From Clostridia bacterium (GTDB lineage: Bacteria; Bacillota; Clostridia; Christensenellales; Borkfalkiaceae), in NCBI GenBank assembly GCA_017396365.1, contig JAFQMD010000026.1:62001-126000 (forward strand): a stretch of 64,000 nucleotides of DNA, in the 5' to 3' direction. Shown one piece after another: positions 27,247 through 36,962 of this stretch; the first letter of the stretch is position 1, and each line of letters begins with the position of its first letter. The notes beneath the pieces are model-generated. The model was not told the DNA's origin. It was given only the letters and a program-made list of their open reading frames with translations, and did not search any database. A program made the position numbers and the translations under genes.

Positions 27247-28209
27247 ATGAAAGGTGTTTTTTCAAAATATTATACGCCTGAAGGAAAGTTTAGTTTTAAG
27301 ATTTTAGTCAAAAAGAACTGGGTTGCATGGACGTACTGTATTCCCGTAGTTTTGGGTATATTGATTTTTACTATTATGCCCGTAGTTACTTCGCTCGTCT
27401 ATGCTTTCCACGACTACGATCCAACTATTCCTGCGGATCTCGGCAATCAACTTTCAAATGCAGGCTTTCAACATTTTATAAAAATCTTTACTTGGGGTAA
27501 AGGCGGTCTTTTAACCGACGTGTTGTGGTCGCTATTTATAACGTTTAGATACGTTATCATCAGTTTGACCTTACAAATAGTTGGCTCTTATTGCGTTGCA
27601 TTGTTTTTAAATCAACAAACAAAAGGTATTCAAGCGTTTAGAATAGTCTATTATCTTCCAAACCTTATACCTGCAGTTGCAGGCACGTTGCTTTGGAAAG
27701 AAATGATGGCAACCGACGGTTATTTTAATATAATTTTAGAATCTGTCGGTCTTCCTGCGTTTGACTTTTATAGAAACAAAGCGACGGCTATGCCAACACT
27801 TATATTTACTGGTATTTTCTCTTGGGGCGGAACTGCCGTTATGTGGCTTGCCCAAATGCAAAACGTTCCTAAGGAAATGTACGAGTCGGCAAATTTAGAC
27901 GGCGCGAACTATTTCCATAAAACCTTTAAAATTACTATTCCTATGACTACGTCTATGCTTTTCTATATCGTCGTAACGAGTATTATCGGCGGTATTCAAA
28001 GTTTCTCTAACGTATATCCGCTTTTGGAATTGTCCGAAGAGTTTAGATTTATCGTTGTAATGATTTATCAGTATGCGTTTGAGCCTGACGTAAGGAATTC
28101 GCTTAGTATGGCGTGCGCGCTGTCTTGGGTATTGTTTGTAATAATTGCAATTTTAACTGCTACGATATTTAAGACGAGCAAATGGGTTTATTACGGGGAG
28201 GAGGTGTAA
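27247..28209 (+). CDS. Sugar ABC transporter permease (MalF-like)
   Basis: This 320-residue inner-membrane protein has about six hydrophobic segments and the EAA loop near residues 218-240 (EMYESANLDGANYFHKTFKI), where it contacts the ATPase. It belongs to the CUT1 binding-protein-dependent permeases and lies between the binding-protein gene and the second permease. The gene follows the binding-protein stop by 8 nt. No nucleotide-binding subunit is encoded in this operon, so a shared MsmK-type ATPase from elsewhere would be needed. Confidence 0.93.
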   Translation: MKGVFSKYYTPEGKFSFKILVKKNWVAWTYCIPVVLGILIFTIMPVVTSLVYAFHDYDPTIPADLGNQLSNAGFQHFIKIFTWGKGGLLTDVLWSLFITFRYVIISLTLQIVGSYCVALFLNQQTKGIQAFRIVYYLPNLIPAVAGTLLWKEMMATDGYFNIILESVGLPAFDFYRNKATAMPTLIFTGIFSWGGTAVMWLAQMQNVPKEMYESANLDGANYFHKTFKITIPMTTSMLFYIVVTSIIGGIQSFSNVYPLLELSEEFRFIVVMIYQYAFEPDVRNSLSMACALSWVLFVIIAILTATIFKTSKWVYYGEEV

Positions 28210-28210
28210 T

Positions 28211-29092
28211 ATGACAAGTGTTATAAGACAAAAATCTCCGTCTGTAAGAGCAAAAAAGATAGCGTTTACAAGTACTAAATATTTCTTTTTGGTATTGTTC
28301 TCTATATTTTTCGTATTTCCCATTTACGCGCTCGTAATCAACTCGTTTATGCCCGATATACAGTTCCAAGGCGGAAAATCGCTTTGGCCTACTACTTTTT
28401 ATTTCGGCGCGTATTTAGAGATTTTTACGGCGGCGTACGTAAAATATTTTTTCAATACGATATTAGTGTGCGTACTAAACGTAGGTGGCGTTTGCTTTGG
28501 CTCTGCGCTTACAGCCTACGCGCTTGCAAAACTCGATTTCTTTGGTAAAAACGTACTTTTTGCTTGTATTATGGGTATAGTTTTGCTCCCGAGCACCGTT
28601 TTATCAATTCCACTTTTAATCATTTATAAAAACTGGTTTAACTGGGGCGGAACGCTCTATCCACTTTGGGTTCCTATGTGGCTTGGTGGCGGAACTATGA
28701 ATATATTTTTAGTCCGTCAGTTTATGCGCGGTATTCCAAATTCTTACAACGAAGCCGCAAGTTTGGACGGGGCTACGTCTTTCCAAATTTTTTGGATGAT
28801 AGTTCTACCACTCGTAAAACCTATACTTATTTATCTTGCTGTAACGGGTTTTATCGGTAACTGGAACGACTTTCAAGGTCCGCTTATGTACGTTGCCGAC
28901 GCTGAGAATAACTGGACGCTTTCGCTAGCCCTATATTATGAATACGGCATAAACTCGGGCGCGGCGGATAAAAATTTGCCAAACTCACAAATGGCTGTTG
29001 GCGTTATGATGATGATTCCTTGTATCGTTTTATTTGGATTTTTCCAAAAACAAATAATGGAAGGAATATCGGCTGTCGGAGTAAAGGGGTAA
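28211..29092 (+). CDS. Sugar ABC transporter permease (MalG-like)
   Basis: The 293-residue partner permease has six predicted transmembrane segments and the EAA motif NSYNEAASLDGATSFQIFWM near residues 178-197. It starts 1 nt after the preceding stop, and an excellent AGGAGGTG ribosome site lies inside the end of the upstream gene, so translation is coupled. The C-terminus (FGFFQKQIMEGISAVGVKG) is the usual CUT1 ending (QR/KxxxxGxxxGAVKG-like). With the other permease it forms the translocation channel. Confidence 0.93.
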   Translation: MTSVIRQKSPSVRAKKIAFTSTKYFFLVLFSIFFVFPIYALVINSFMPDIQFQGGKSLWPTTFYFGAYLEIFTAAYVKYFFNTILVCVLNVGGVCFGSALTAYALAKLDFFGKNVLFACIMGIVLLPSTVLSIPLLIIYKNWFNWGGTLYPLWVPMWLGGGTMNIFLVRQFMRGIPNSYNEAASLDGATSFQIFWMIVLPLVKPILIYLAVTGFIGNWNDFQGPLMYVADAENNWTLSLALYYEYGINSGAADKNLPNSQMAVGVMMMIPCIVLFGFFQKQIMEGISAVGVKG

Positions 29093-29093
29093 T

Positions 29094-30062
29094 ATGGATA
29101 ATAAACAATGGTTTAAAGACGCGAAATTCGGCATGATGATTCACTTTGGGCTTTATTCTCTTCTCGCAGGGGAGTGGAAAGGTCAAAGAATGGATATGAT
29201 TGCCGAGTGGGCGCAGTCGTGTTTTCAAATTCCAATTAAAGAATACGAAAAACTTATGGATGCTTTTAACCCTGTGTTTTTCAGCGCGGACGAGTGGTGC
29301 GATTTAGCCGTTTCGGCAGGTATGAAATACATAGTCGTAACTACAAAGCATCACGAGGGTTTTGCGCTGTTTGACTCAAAGGTGGACGATTACAACGTAA
29401 TGCATACGTCTTTTAAAAGGGATATTATTAAAGAACTTTCAGTCGCTTGCAAAAATAGGGGGCTTAAATTTGGCATATATTACTCGCAAGAACTCGACTG
29501 GCACGAAGAACACGGTGGTGGATATACCGAAACGTTTGAAACGAATCAAGGTAAACCGTGGACTAATTTTTGGGATTTTCCTGCTACGAAAAAGAATTTT
29601 GAAATTTGTTTTAGAAAAAAGACTATACCGCAGGTTACTGAACTTTTAACAAATTACGGCGATATCGACCTTATTTGGTTTGACACACCGCAAGATATTA
29701 CAAAAGAGCAGTCTGTAGAACTTTATAACTTGGTTAAGAAATATCAACCAAATTGTTTAATAAATTCGAGGATAGGAAACGGAATGGGCGATTACGGCTC
29801 TTCTGGGGATAACGAGACGGATGCAAATAGCGGAGGTATGCTTTTTGAAGTTCCTGCAACACTCAACGATACGTGGGGATATAAGTCATACGACCAAAAC
29901 TGGAAATCTGCTGAAACCGTTTTAAAAATTAAAGAAGAGTTAAACGGTAGGGGAATAAACTATCTTTTAAACGTCGGACCTGACGGACTGGGTAGAATTC
30001 CTGCTCCAAGTGTAGAGATTTTAAAATCGCTCAACAAAAAATATGAAGGAGAAAAAAGATGA
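29094..30062 (+). CDS. GH29 alpha-L-fucosidase, short form
   Basis: GH29 enzymes hydrolyse alpha-L-fucosides with retention. The N-terminus WFKDAKFGMMIHFGLYSLLAGEW, the TTKHHEGFALFDS block and the nucleophile motif DLIWFDTP (D197) are diagnostic. At 322 residues it is essentially the catalytic barrel only; many GH29 enzymes are 430-550 residues with an added C-terminal beta-sandwich. There is no signal peptide, so fucose is removed inside the cell after import. It begins 1 nt after the permease gene, and its stop overlaps the next ATG by 4 nt. The acid/base residue cannot be assigned by eye. Confidence 0.93.
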   Translation: MDNKQWFKDAKFGMMIHFGLYSLLAGEWKGQRMDMIAEWAQSCFQIPIKEYEKLMDAFNPVFFSADEWCDLAVSAGMKYIVVTTKHHEGFALFDSKVDDYNVMHTSFKRDIIKELSVACKNRGLKFGIYYSQELDWHEEHGGGYTETFETNQGKPWTNFWDFPATKKNFEICFRKKTIPQVTELLTNYGDIDLIWFDTPQDITKEQSVELYNLVKKYQPNCLINSRIGNGMGDYGSSGDNETDANSGGMLFEVPATLNDTWGYKSYDQNWKSAETVLKIKEELNGRGINYLLNVGPDGLGRIPAPSVEILKSLNKKYEGEKR

Positions 30063-33000
30063 AACAGACAAGAAAATTAACTGGTTTTCTTAAAATTGCG
30101 CTTTGTGTGTGCATGGCGTTTTCTATTTTCGGCGCGGTGTTTACTTTCGTAGGTGGTCAAAATTCTACTGCCAAAGCCTCAGCTACGGATATTACCGGCG
30201 TAAGCGTTACAACGGAAGTTCTTATGACTGGCTATACGCATTTAGAGTTTTCCCTTGTTACAGGGGGAGCATCAACAACTCCAAAAAGTGAAATTACAAG
30301 TTATTGGAACGACCATCCTGAAAGGGCAACTTCTAACGATAACTGTGATATCATGGAATACATCTATGTAAATGGTGTTTCGACTAGAGAGTTGTCTAAT
30401 ACGAATAAAACAACCAACAAGTATGTGGGAACAGGACTTGCAGACTCTGCATTTCCGCTTACTGCAGGTACTATGTATGCCCCAGTTTCGGTAGAAATTT
30501 GGTCTAATGGAATTATTAACTTAAAAATATTAAATACATTTACCAATCATCAAACTTGTATGGTTACCTTTAAAACGGGTTTTAAATATACTAACGCTAA
30601 CGGTGAAATATTAACTTTAAACAAAGACGTTTCTTTTGGATATTTGGAAAGAACGTTTAAAGAAATTACAACCACTGATATTTCGACTTCATTTGATATT
30701 GAAAACTGGCACAATGCTGAAAGTGACGGATATACTTTTTTAAACGTTAAACACGATATAGCGCGTTCTGGCAGAGATTGGCAAACGTCGTCTACAGATG
30801 AAATAATTTGGTATAACGGAGTAGATCCGTTAGAGTATATCGTTATAACTGATGGAAACGGAAATTCTGCTACTGCGAGGGCTTTTTATTCTGAAGACAC
30901 TAATAGGGTAATAGTTAGAACCAACCCATCCTTTGGCGCAGTCGTTAAACTTAAGCAGTCATGGGTTGGAGACGGTAATTTTAATATTACTTTTAAACCA
31001 GGTTACAGGTTTTATACTGGCGACAATACGGCTGTTTGTCTTTATAAAGAAATAACGTTTGGTTTTGCTGAAGTTGGAAATACAACGTCTTGGTCATCAA
31101 AATATACTCTTACGTTTGATGGTACGGATATTTCGCGTGTTGTATGGAAAAATTTTGCAATTGGCGAAATCCCTGAAGTCCCAGCAAAAAATGGATATAT
31201 AGCAGAAGGTTGGGCAATCGACGGCGTAAATATAGATGCTAATACGGCGTGGAGTTATTCGGAAAATAAAACCGCAACTGCTGTTTATACTAAAGACACT
31301 AATATAGACGTGACGGATACCATAACTATCACACAAGACGATTGGATGAGTGGAAGTCCTACGGATTGTAAAACGTTCTCCATAAGAGTTAAAAATGATA
31401 ATGGCGAAGGTTACCGTTACGAATATCTTGTAGCAGATTCTTCAATTCAAGGTTATTGGAATAATAACGGGGCGACGTACACTAGCGCAAACGGTGACGT
31501 TGACGTGATGGAGTATTTATATTTCAACGGTGAATCTGCAAGGTCGCTTGTGAACAAAAATAAAAATGGACAAACTTCTTTCAGCGGTACGACTTTCCCG
31601 TTTAGTGCGGCTGGGGAATATGCGCCTATAGCAATTGACACCAACGGTTCGTTTGCAAAAATGATGGTTTTAAATTCGTGGATGCCACAAGACGGATTTA
31701 TTATAACTATAAAGAGCGGATTTAGACTTATTTTAAGTGATGGAAACGTTATAACTACGTCATCTGACGTTATGTTTAAGTATGCTAATGGTGCTATAAC
31801 GAAAGTCCAGACATACACTCTTTCTTTTGACGGTTTAGACGACACTTTAACAGTAGTAGATAATCAACCTATTGGCACACTTCCTTCAGTTCCAGAAAAG
31901 AGTGGATATACTGGCGTTTGGCAAATAGACGGCGAAGAAATTACTGCCGATACCGTATATAATTATGGTGCGAATAAAACGGCAGTCGCTGTTTATACTC
32001 AAAACGTAGAAGAAATAGACGTAACTGAAACCATTTCACTTCAAAATACAACGTATTCGAGCATTCTTTCGCAGTTTAAAATTCTATTAACTCCTAACAG
32101 TGCTTTAACAAGTAACAACTGTTGGAATATTCAAGGTTGGTCGTCTACTTTAACTGCGAATAATAACGGCGTAGATATAATGAACTATATCTACGTTAAC
32201 GATCAAAATATCCGTACGCTTTCAGATGATAACAGAACGAACAATACTTATCCCGTAGGCTCGGCAACAGGATGGCTTGCAAACAGCGATCAGTGCCGTC
32301 CTGTGGTAGTAGAAACGAATTCTGATGCAGTTTACGTAACGGTATTAAATGCGTTTACAGACGATTCGACGAACTATACTATAACGCTTAAAGCAGGTTT
32401 TGAATTATTGCTTTTAGACGGAAATATTGCTACGCTTAGCAAAGACGTAAAATTTAATTACAACGCAGGCGTTATAACGCAAATCAAAGATTACACCCTT
32501 TCTTTTGACAGTTTAGCAGAAATGAAAACCGTAACTACTGGTGAAAAAATCGGTGCACTTCCTGAAATTGCCGACGTTGACGGCGAAGTTGTTCTTGGTT
32601 GGGCTATCGACGATACGCTTATAAACGAAAATACAATTTGGAATTATTCCGAAAATAAAACTGCAACCGTTAAATATGCAAATAAGTATACGTTGTCTTT
32701 TGACGGTTTAACCGAAACTTTAACCGTGAATGAAAATTATCCTATCGGCGAACTTCCGGAAGTTCCTGAAAAAGACGGTTGCGAAGGTTATTGGACTATT
32801 GACGGCGAAAAAATTACGGCAGACACTTTATTCGCCTACGACGAAGACAAAACTGCAACCGCTGAGTATCAAAAGGATATTACCGATACTTTCGCTTTAG
32901 ATCACCAACCAGGCTTCGCCGGCGCTGACACAGAAGTTGTATTCGTTGCGATGGTAGATCCTTCGAGTTACTTATATACAGATTCAACTGTAAGCGGTTA

Positions 33001-36000
33001 TTGGAATCTTTATGGCGCAGATTTAACGAGTAAAAATAACAACGTTGATATTTTGGAATATATTTGTATTAACGGTGAAACGGTAAGGAATGCCGTAACT
33101 AAAAACACAAATAACGAAACGAACTATAAGGGAGATGCCGGTGTGCTTGCTAACGGTGGAGCCCATGCGCCCGTATTTGTAGAAACGACAAACGCAAGTG
33201 GATTGTTTATTCGAATTTATACGGGATATTCAAATAACTATTTTGAAATTACCTTTAAAGCAGGGTTTAGGCTTATTGATGCCGATGGCGTAATAGTTTA
33301 TTTAACCGAAGACGTAACCTTTAAGTATATAAACGATGGCACAAACACAACGGTTGCTAAAGGCGAAATAACCGATGCGGACTTAGACAACCTTGAAGGT
33401 AAACAAGTTACGCTTAAGAACGGCGAGGAAATCTATTATAGCGAAAGCAAGCGTGTGTTAACTCTTCCTGCTATTGATAACGTCGTTGTAGACGATGGGC
33501 TTTCGCAAGTGTTTATCGGTTGGACTACGGATTCGTCAACCTTAGCAACGTTATATCCTGCTGGGCATAAGTTAACAATCGATTCTGAAATAACCCTTTC
33601 CGCAGTATGGCTTGGATTTGAACTTCAAGACGGCGCAGGCGTAAGACTTACGGCAGGTTCACCTGGTATTCGTTTCCTTACCGATATTGATAGCGCAGGA
33701 TATAACTTGGGCGTAGAAAAAGGACTTATTTTAGCAGTTGGTACGATTCTTTGCCCAACGGACTATTTAAACGGCGTTGAATTAAATCATAATTTAAAGG
33801 GCGCAGACGCAAATGCAACCTATTATACTACGGTAGAAAGTTCGGTAGATTCTGAAATTGTTTGGAAACCAAACGAATACGGATATTTGACTTATGCCGC
33901 CGCCTTTACTAATATTAGCGAAAAGCAATATTCTCGCGAGTTCTCTGCAAGGGGATATTTAAAGATTCAATTCACCACGGGAGACGGCTACGTTTATACA
34001 AATTATAACGAAGAAGTTAACTCAAGAAGTATTTACCAAGTTGCAACTATGGCGTACGAAAAGTACGGTAGTTATCAAATTGTTAAAGATTACGTAAACA
34101 AAGTTTTAGACTTGACTTGGGATGCCAACTCGTTTGAAATGAGCGAGACTCAATACCTTTATAAAAATCAAAATTATGAGGTTAAGGGTAATTATAGCGT
34201 TGAGAGTATTAGTCAAAACGGCGCTACCTTTACCGTGAGCGTTGAAGGTGATTTTTCTTCAGTTCTTATCAACGGAAAACGACTTAGCGAGGGAAGATCT
34301 ACAAACGTTCAAATAGGTAATTTCCTTTATAAGTTTAGCGACTTTACAATCGTCGATAATACCGTTCAATTTACTCTCGGCGCTGCGGATAAATTCGCAA
34401 TTAAAGAGAGTGACGAAACCTTATACTTCTACAGTTCGGATAGCGATTTAGATCTCTTCTTAAACGATTTCTTTAAACGTCATTCAGGCTATACTGAAAA
34501 CGGCGTAGATTTGAACGTTAACTCGGTTACTGCAGGTGTAAACAGTGAAGAATTCTTCTCGCACGAGTGGATGTCTATGGCGTACTACTGGTACAACAGC
34601 GACGACGGCTACGCAGAAGATAGAATTGCAGGGCTTAGAGAGTTTTTATCTACCGTTCCGGTTGACGATTACGGATACGTTTGGTCAAGTAACGATAAAG
34701 TGCGTCCAAATGACGCAACGCCAAGTTCTGCAGAGCAACGTATGGGCTGGCCTTATCCTTCTAACGACGATATAAATGGTATTTCTTGGGACTTTAACAA
34801 TAGCACGGGTTCTTGGTCAAATAATATCGGGGCGACGAGCAGTAATAATCTTTATACTGCAAACGTAAGCGGACAGACTGCAGATATCGTGTTTACTTCG
34901 CCGACGGCAAGTTCTACTGGCTTTAAGGTAAATTGGTACACTTATAGAAAGATTTACACCTATTCAGCGCCACTTTTAGAATTTGATATCCGTATCGACG
35001 ACGTGACTAACGTTAACGATATTTTAGTTGGATATACGACGAGCGCGCAATCTACTACGCAATGGGTATCGGTTAAAGAATATGCGTTTATGTCTTACGA
35101 TATCGGAAACGTGAGCGGTCCTTACAACCATTTGATATTTATGCCTATGTATGCGTTCTGGGGTGAAAGCACGAGTACGTATATTAAACAAATTCAAATA
35201 AAGATTGACGTCAAAGACGGTAAGTCAATTAGTGGCAACGTTGGTCTTAACTACGTTCGTCCTACCATTGATACGAGATTTTCTAACAACAACTCGATAC
35301 TTATTTCTTCACTTCGTCAAGACTACGATTTTACCGGTGATTTAGATTTCTTGAAAGCAAATATTACAAGAGCAAGAAAGGCTATGAATTTCTTAATGCA
35401 AATGTACGACAGTTCGAGAAAACTCAATAGACAGTCGTATCTCGTTGGACACGACGGAGATCAAGGCGATATAGAATCAAGCCTTGGTAACGGTTATTGG
35501 GATATTTTGTTTATGCCTGAATACGACTTCCAGTCTAACACTTATTTCTATAAGGCTCTCGTAGATATGGCTTACCTTGAACAAATTTTGGTAGATAATG
35601 GAATTACCGTTAACGAAGATGCAACGATAAAGACTGCAACTCGTGATACAGTGACAGGAACGAGTAGTTACGGCTATACCGCAAGTGGTCTTGAAACCGT
35701 TGCAAGTGACGTTTTAACCGCAATGAGAAAAGCGACGGCTAATAACGGTTTCTGGGATTCGACTGACGGTAGATTCGTGGCAGGTTGTGGCGCAAACGGT
35801 AACTGGTACGACTACGGTTACGTCGCTTGGAACTTAGAAGCGATTTATTACGGTGTTGCAACTGAGACCCAAGCAACTTCAATTATGAATTGGCTTAATA
35901 GCGAAGAGGGGCTTTATGACTATGAATTTGCTCCAAAGTCAATTACCTTAGCAGGAAATAAAACTGCTCTTAACGGACAATATTATAACAATTCAAGTAT

Positions 36001-36616
36001 CAAGAATAGTTGGGTAAACTGTCAATACGGCGGAGCGATAATGTACACGTCGTTCTACGATCTTATGGCAAGAATTAACGTACAAGGCGCAGACAACGCT
36101 TTTGGTAGATTAAAGGCTATTGAAGACTGGTATATGAAAGTTTATAACTATTACGTTGAAAACGGAACTGATCCTAACGAATTTTACCGCTATTATTATG
36201 AAAATTTAGATATCCAAATGCAAGGACAAGGCACTAACGGTGAAATTCTTATTGATGCTGAAGCGCTTGAATCGTATCTTACTATATCTTCGGTAGCGTA
36301 CGGATTCTTTGGTATTGACTCGATTGACGGAAAAACTTTAGTAGTAGCGCCTGAACTTCCAACCGATCTTACCTACTGGGGTATGGAAAACCTTGCGTTC
36401 AACTTTGTTGAATACGATATGGTTGCTTATAAAAACGGAGTTCAAATCACTTCGGTTAGGGGTGATGCTACGGGGCTTAAAATTCAAGTTTCGTTAAGTT
36501 ATAGTCAAGGACAAAAAGTTTACGTTAACGGCGTAGAAGTAAACGATTATCAGGTTCAAAACGGCAAGGTTATCGTTACGGTTGACTTTGGCGCAACCGT
36601 TGTAGAAGTTAGATAA
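30059..36616 (+). CDS. Giant secreted multidomain protein with C-terminal glycosidase-like domain
   Basis: The 2185-residue product has a signal peptide (about residues 1-42). There follow about five copies of a 150-residue module with the pattern YWN...DIMEYIYVNG...R.L...N, then FxITxKxGFxL, then KDVxFxY (about 45-200, 205-345, 419-580, 656-810, 943-1095). Between them lie short repeats of the form YTLSFDGL...IGELPEVP...G.W.IDG (about 350, 585, 812, 876). A domain at about 1190-1355 (GVRLTAGSPGIRFLTDI) recurs in the 552-residue protein at 47055-48713. From about 1445 to the end it is homologous to the lipoprotein at 23169-25631. No C-terminal anchor is present, so it may be released or held non-covalently. 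Its function is inferred to be binding plus processing of glycans. Confidence 0.85.
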   Translation: MKQTRKLTGFLKIALCVCMAFSIFGAVFTFVGGQNSTAKASATDITGVSVTTEVLMTGYTHLEFSLVTGGASTTPKSEITSYWNDHPERATSNDNCDIMEYIYVNGVSTRELSNTNKTTNKYVGTGLADSAFPLTAGTMYAPVSVEIWSNGIINLKILNTFTNHQTCMVTFKTGFKYTNANGEILTLNKDVSFGYLERTFKEITTTDISTSFDIENWHNAESDGYTFLNVKHDIARSGRDWQTSSTDEIIWYNGVDPLEYIVITDGNGNSATARAFYSEDTNRVIVRTNPSFGAVVKLKQSWVGDGNFNITFKPGYRFYTGDNTAVCLYKEITFGFAEVGNTTSWSSKYTLTFDGTDISRVVWKNFAIGEIPEVPAKNGYIAEGWAIDGVNIDANTAWSYSENKTATAVYTKDTNIDVTDTITITQDDWMSGSPTDCKTFSIRVKNDNGEGYRYEYLVADSSIQGYWNNNGATYTSANGDVDVMEYLYFNGESARSLVNKNKNGQTSFSGTTFPFSAAGEYAPIAIDTNGSFAKMMVLNSWMPQDGFIITIKSGFRLILSDGNVITTSSDVMFKYANGAITKVQTYTLSFDGLDDTLTVVDNQPIGTLPSVPEKSGYTGVWQIDGEEITADTVYNYGANKTAVAVYTQNVEEIDVTETISLQNTTYSSILSQFKILLTPNSALTSNNCWNIQGWSSTLTANNNGVDIMNYIYVNDQNIRTLSDDNRTNNTYPVGSATGWLANSDQCRPVVVETNSDAVYVTVLNAFTDDSTNYTITLKAGFELLLLDGNIATLSKDVKFNYNAGVITQIKDYTLSFDSLAEMKTVTTGEKIGALPEIADVDGEVVLGWAIDDTLINENTIWNYSENKTATVKYANKYTLSFDGLTETLTVNENYPIGELPEVPEKDGCEGYWTIDGEKITADTLFAYDEDKTATAEYQKDITDTFALDHQPGFAGADTEVVFVAMVDPSSYLYTDSTVSGYWNLYGADLTSKNNNVDILEYICINGETVRNAVTKNTNNETNYKGDAGVLANGGAHAPVFVETTNASGLFIRIYTGYSNNYFEITFKAGFRLIDADGVIVYLTEDVTFKYINDGTNTTVAKGEITDADLDNLEGKQVTLKNGEEIYYSESKRVLTLPAIDNVVVDDGLSQVFIGWTTDSSTLATLYPAGHKLTIDSEITLSAVWLGFELQDGAGVRLTAGSPGIRFLTDIDSAGYNLGVEKGLILAVGTILCPTDYLNGVELNHNLKGADANATYYTTVESSVDSEIVWKPNEYGYLTYAAAFTNISEKQYSREFSARGYLKIQFTTGDGYVYTNYNEEVNSRSIYQVATMAYEKYGSYQIVKDYVNKVLDLTWDANSFEMSETQYLYKNQNYEVKGNYSVESISQNGATFTVSVEGDFSSVLINGKRLSEGRSTNVQIGNFLYKFSDFTIVDNTVQFTLGAADKFAIKESDETLYFYSSDSDLDLFLNDFFKRHSGYTENGVDLNVNSVTAGVNSEEFFSHEWMSMAYYWYNSDDGYAEDRIAGLREFLSTVPVDDYGYVWSSNDKVRPNDATPSSAEQRMGWPYPSNDDINGISWDFNNSTGSWSNNIGATSSNNLYTANVSGQTADIVFTSPTASSTGFKVNWYTYRKIYTYSAPLLEFDIRIDDVTNVNDILVGYTTSAQSTTQWVSVKEYAFMSYDIGNVSGPYNHLIFMPMYAFWGESTSTYIKQIQIKIDVKDGKSISGNVGLNYVRPTIDTRFSNNNSILISSLRQDYDFTGDLDFLKANITRARKAMNFLMQMYDSSRKLNRQSYLVGHDGDQGDIESSLGNGYWDILFMPEYDFQSNTYFYKALVDMAYLEQILVDNGITVNEDATIKTATRDTVTGTSSYGYTASGLETVASDVLTAMRKATANNGFWDSTDGRFVAGCGANGNWYDYGYVAWNLEAIYYGVATETQATSIMNWLNSEEGLYDYEFAPKSITLAGNKTALNGQYYNNSSIKNSWVNCQYGGAIMYTSFYDLMARINVQGADNAFGRLKAIEDWYMKVYNYYVENGTDPNEFYRYYYENLDIQMQGQGTNGEILIDAEALESYLTISSVAYGFFGIDSIDGKTLVVAPELPTDLTYWGMENLAFNFVEYDMVAYKNGVQITSVRGDATGLKIQVSLSYSQGQKVYVNGVEVNDYQVQNGKVIVTVDFGATVVEVR
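31390..31765. repeat. Near-identical DNA block shared with 37178-37553
   Basis: About 375 bp of coding sequence in the third module of the giant protein matches the first module of the 1043-residue protein almost base for base, including synonymous positions (offset 5788 bp). Identity drops sharply after about 31765. This points to recent duplication or gene conversion between neighbouring surface-protein genes. Confidence 0.8.
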
Positions 36617-36630
36617 TAGGGGGTAAAATT

Positions 36631-36750
36631 ATGAAAAAACAATATGAAAATATAATATTAGAAGTAATTTTTCTTTCTGAAGATATCGTAAGAACTTCTC
36701 AAACCGATAACACAACGGAGATGCCTGAATTCCCTGAAGATTTCGAGTAA
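36631..36750 (+). CDS. 39-residue peptide ending the glycan operon (I-x-RTS motif)
   Basis: A short ORF has a good ribosome site (AGGGGG, about 7 nt before the ATG). The peptide starts MKKQYENIILEVIFL, continues SEDIVRTSQ and ends with an acidic tail (MPEFPEDFE). It has no signal peptide. Its pattern (ILEV, acidic residue, DIVRTS, acidic or aromatic tail) matches the 45-residue peptide encoded at 48742-48879 (IEII, DNENIIRTS). Both sit beside large secreted proteins. I recall similar small ORFs in gut Firmicutes but know no function for them. A RiPP-like precursor, a regulatory peptide and an export-related peptide are all possible. It lies 14 nt after the giant gene and before a hairpin. Confidence 0.7.
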   Translation: MKKQYENIILEVIFLSEDIVRTSQTDNTTEMPEFPEDFE

Positions 36751-36758
36751 AAAAATGC

Positions 36759-36790
36759 AAAGCGTCGCGCTAAAATTAGCGTGGCGCTTT
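36759..36790 (+). terminator. Hairpin ending the 19-kb operon
   Basis: A 14-bp imperfect stem (36759-36772 with 36777-36790) follows the peptide stop by 9 nt. The T tract is short (TTT), so termination may be partial or Rho-assisted. Confidence 0.6.
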
Positions 36791-36893
36791 GGTGGAACTT
36801 AGTGTTTTTTTAAAGGCAATTAAATAGGTTTAATTTTAATTTTTAAAATTAATATATATTAAGAAAATAAGGGTAAGAAGTATAAAAACCATA

Positions 36894-36922
36894 TTGACAT
36901 TTTTATTATGCAATAGTAAAAT
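36894..36922 (+). promoter_or_regulatory. Promoter of the 1043-residue surface protein gene
   Basis: TTGACA (36894-36899) and TAAAAT (36917-36922) are 17 bp apart. The leader of about 35 nt carries AGGAGG before the ATG at 36963, indicating strong expression. Confidence 0.85.
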
Positions 36923-36962
36923 GTGTCTATAAGGTTATTACCTTTAATAAAAGGAGGAAAAT

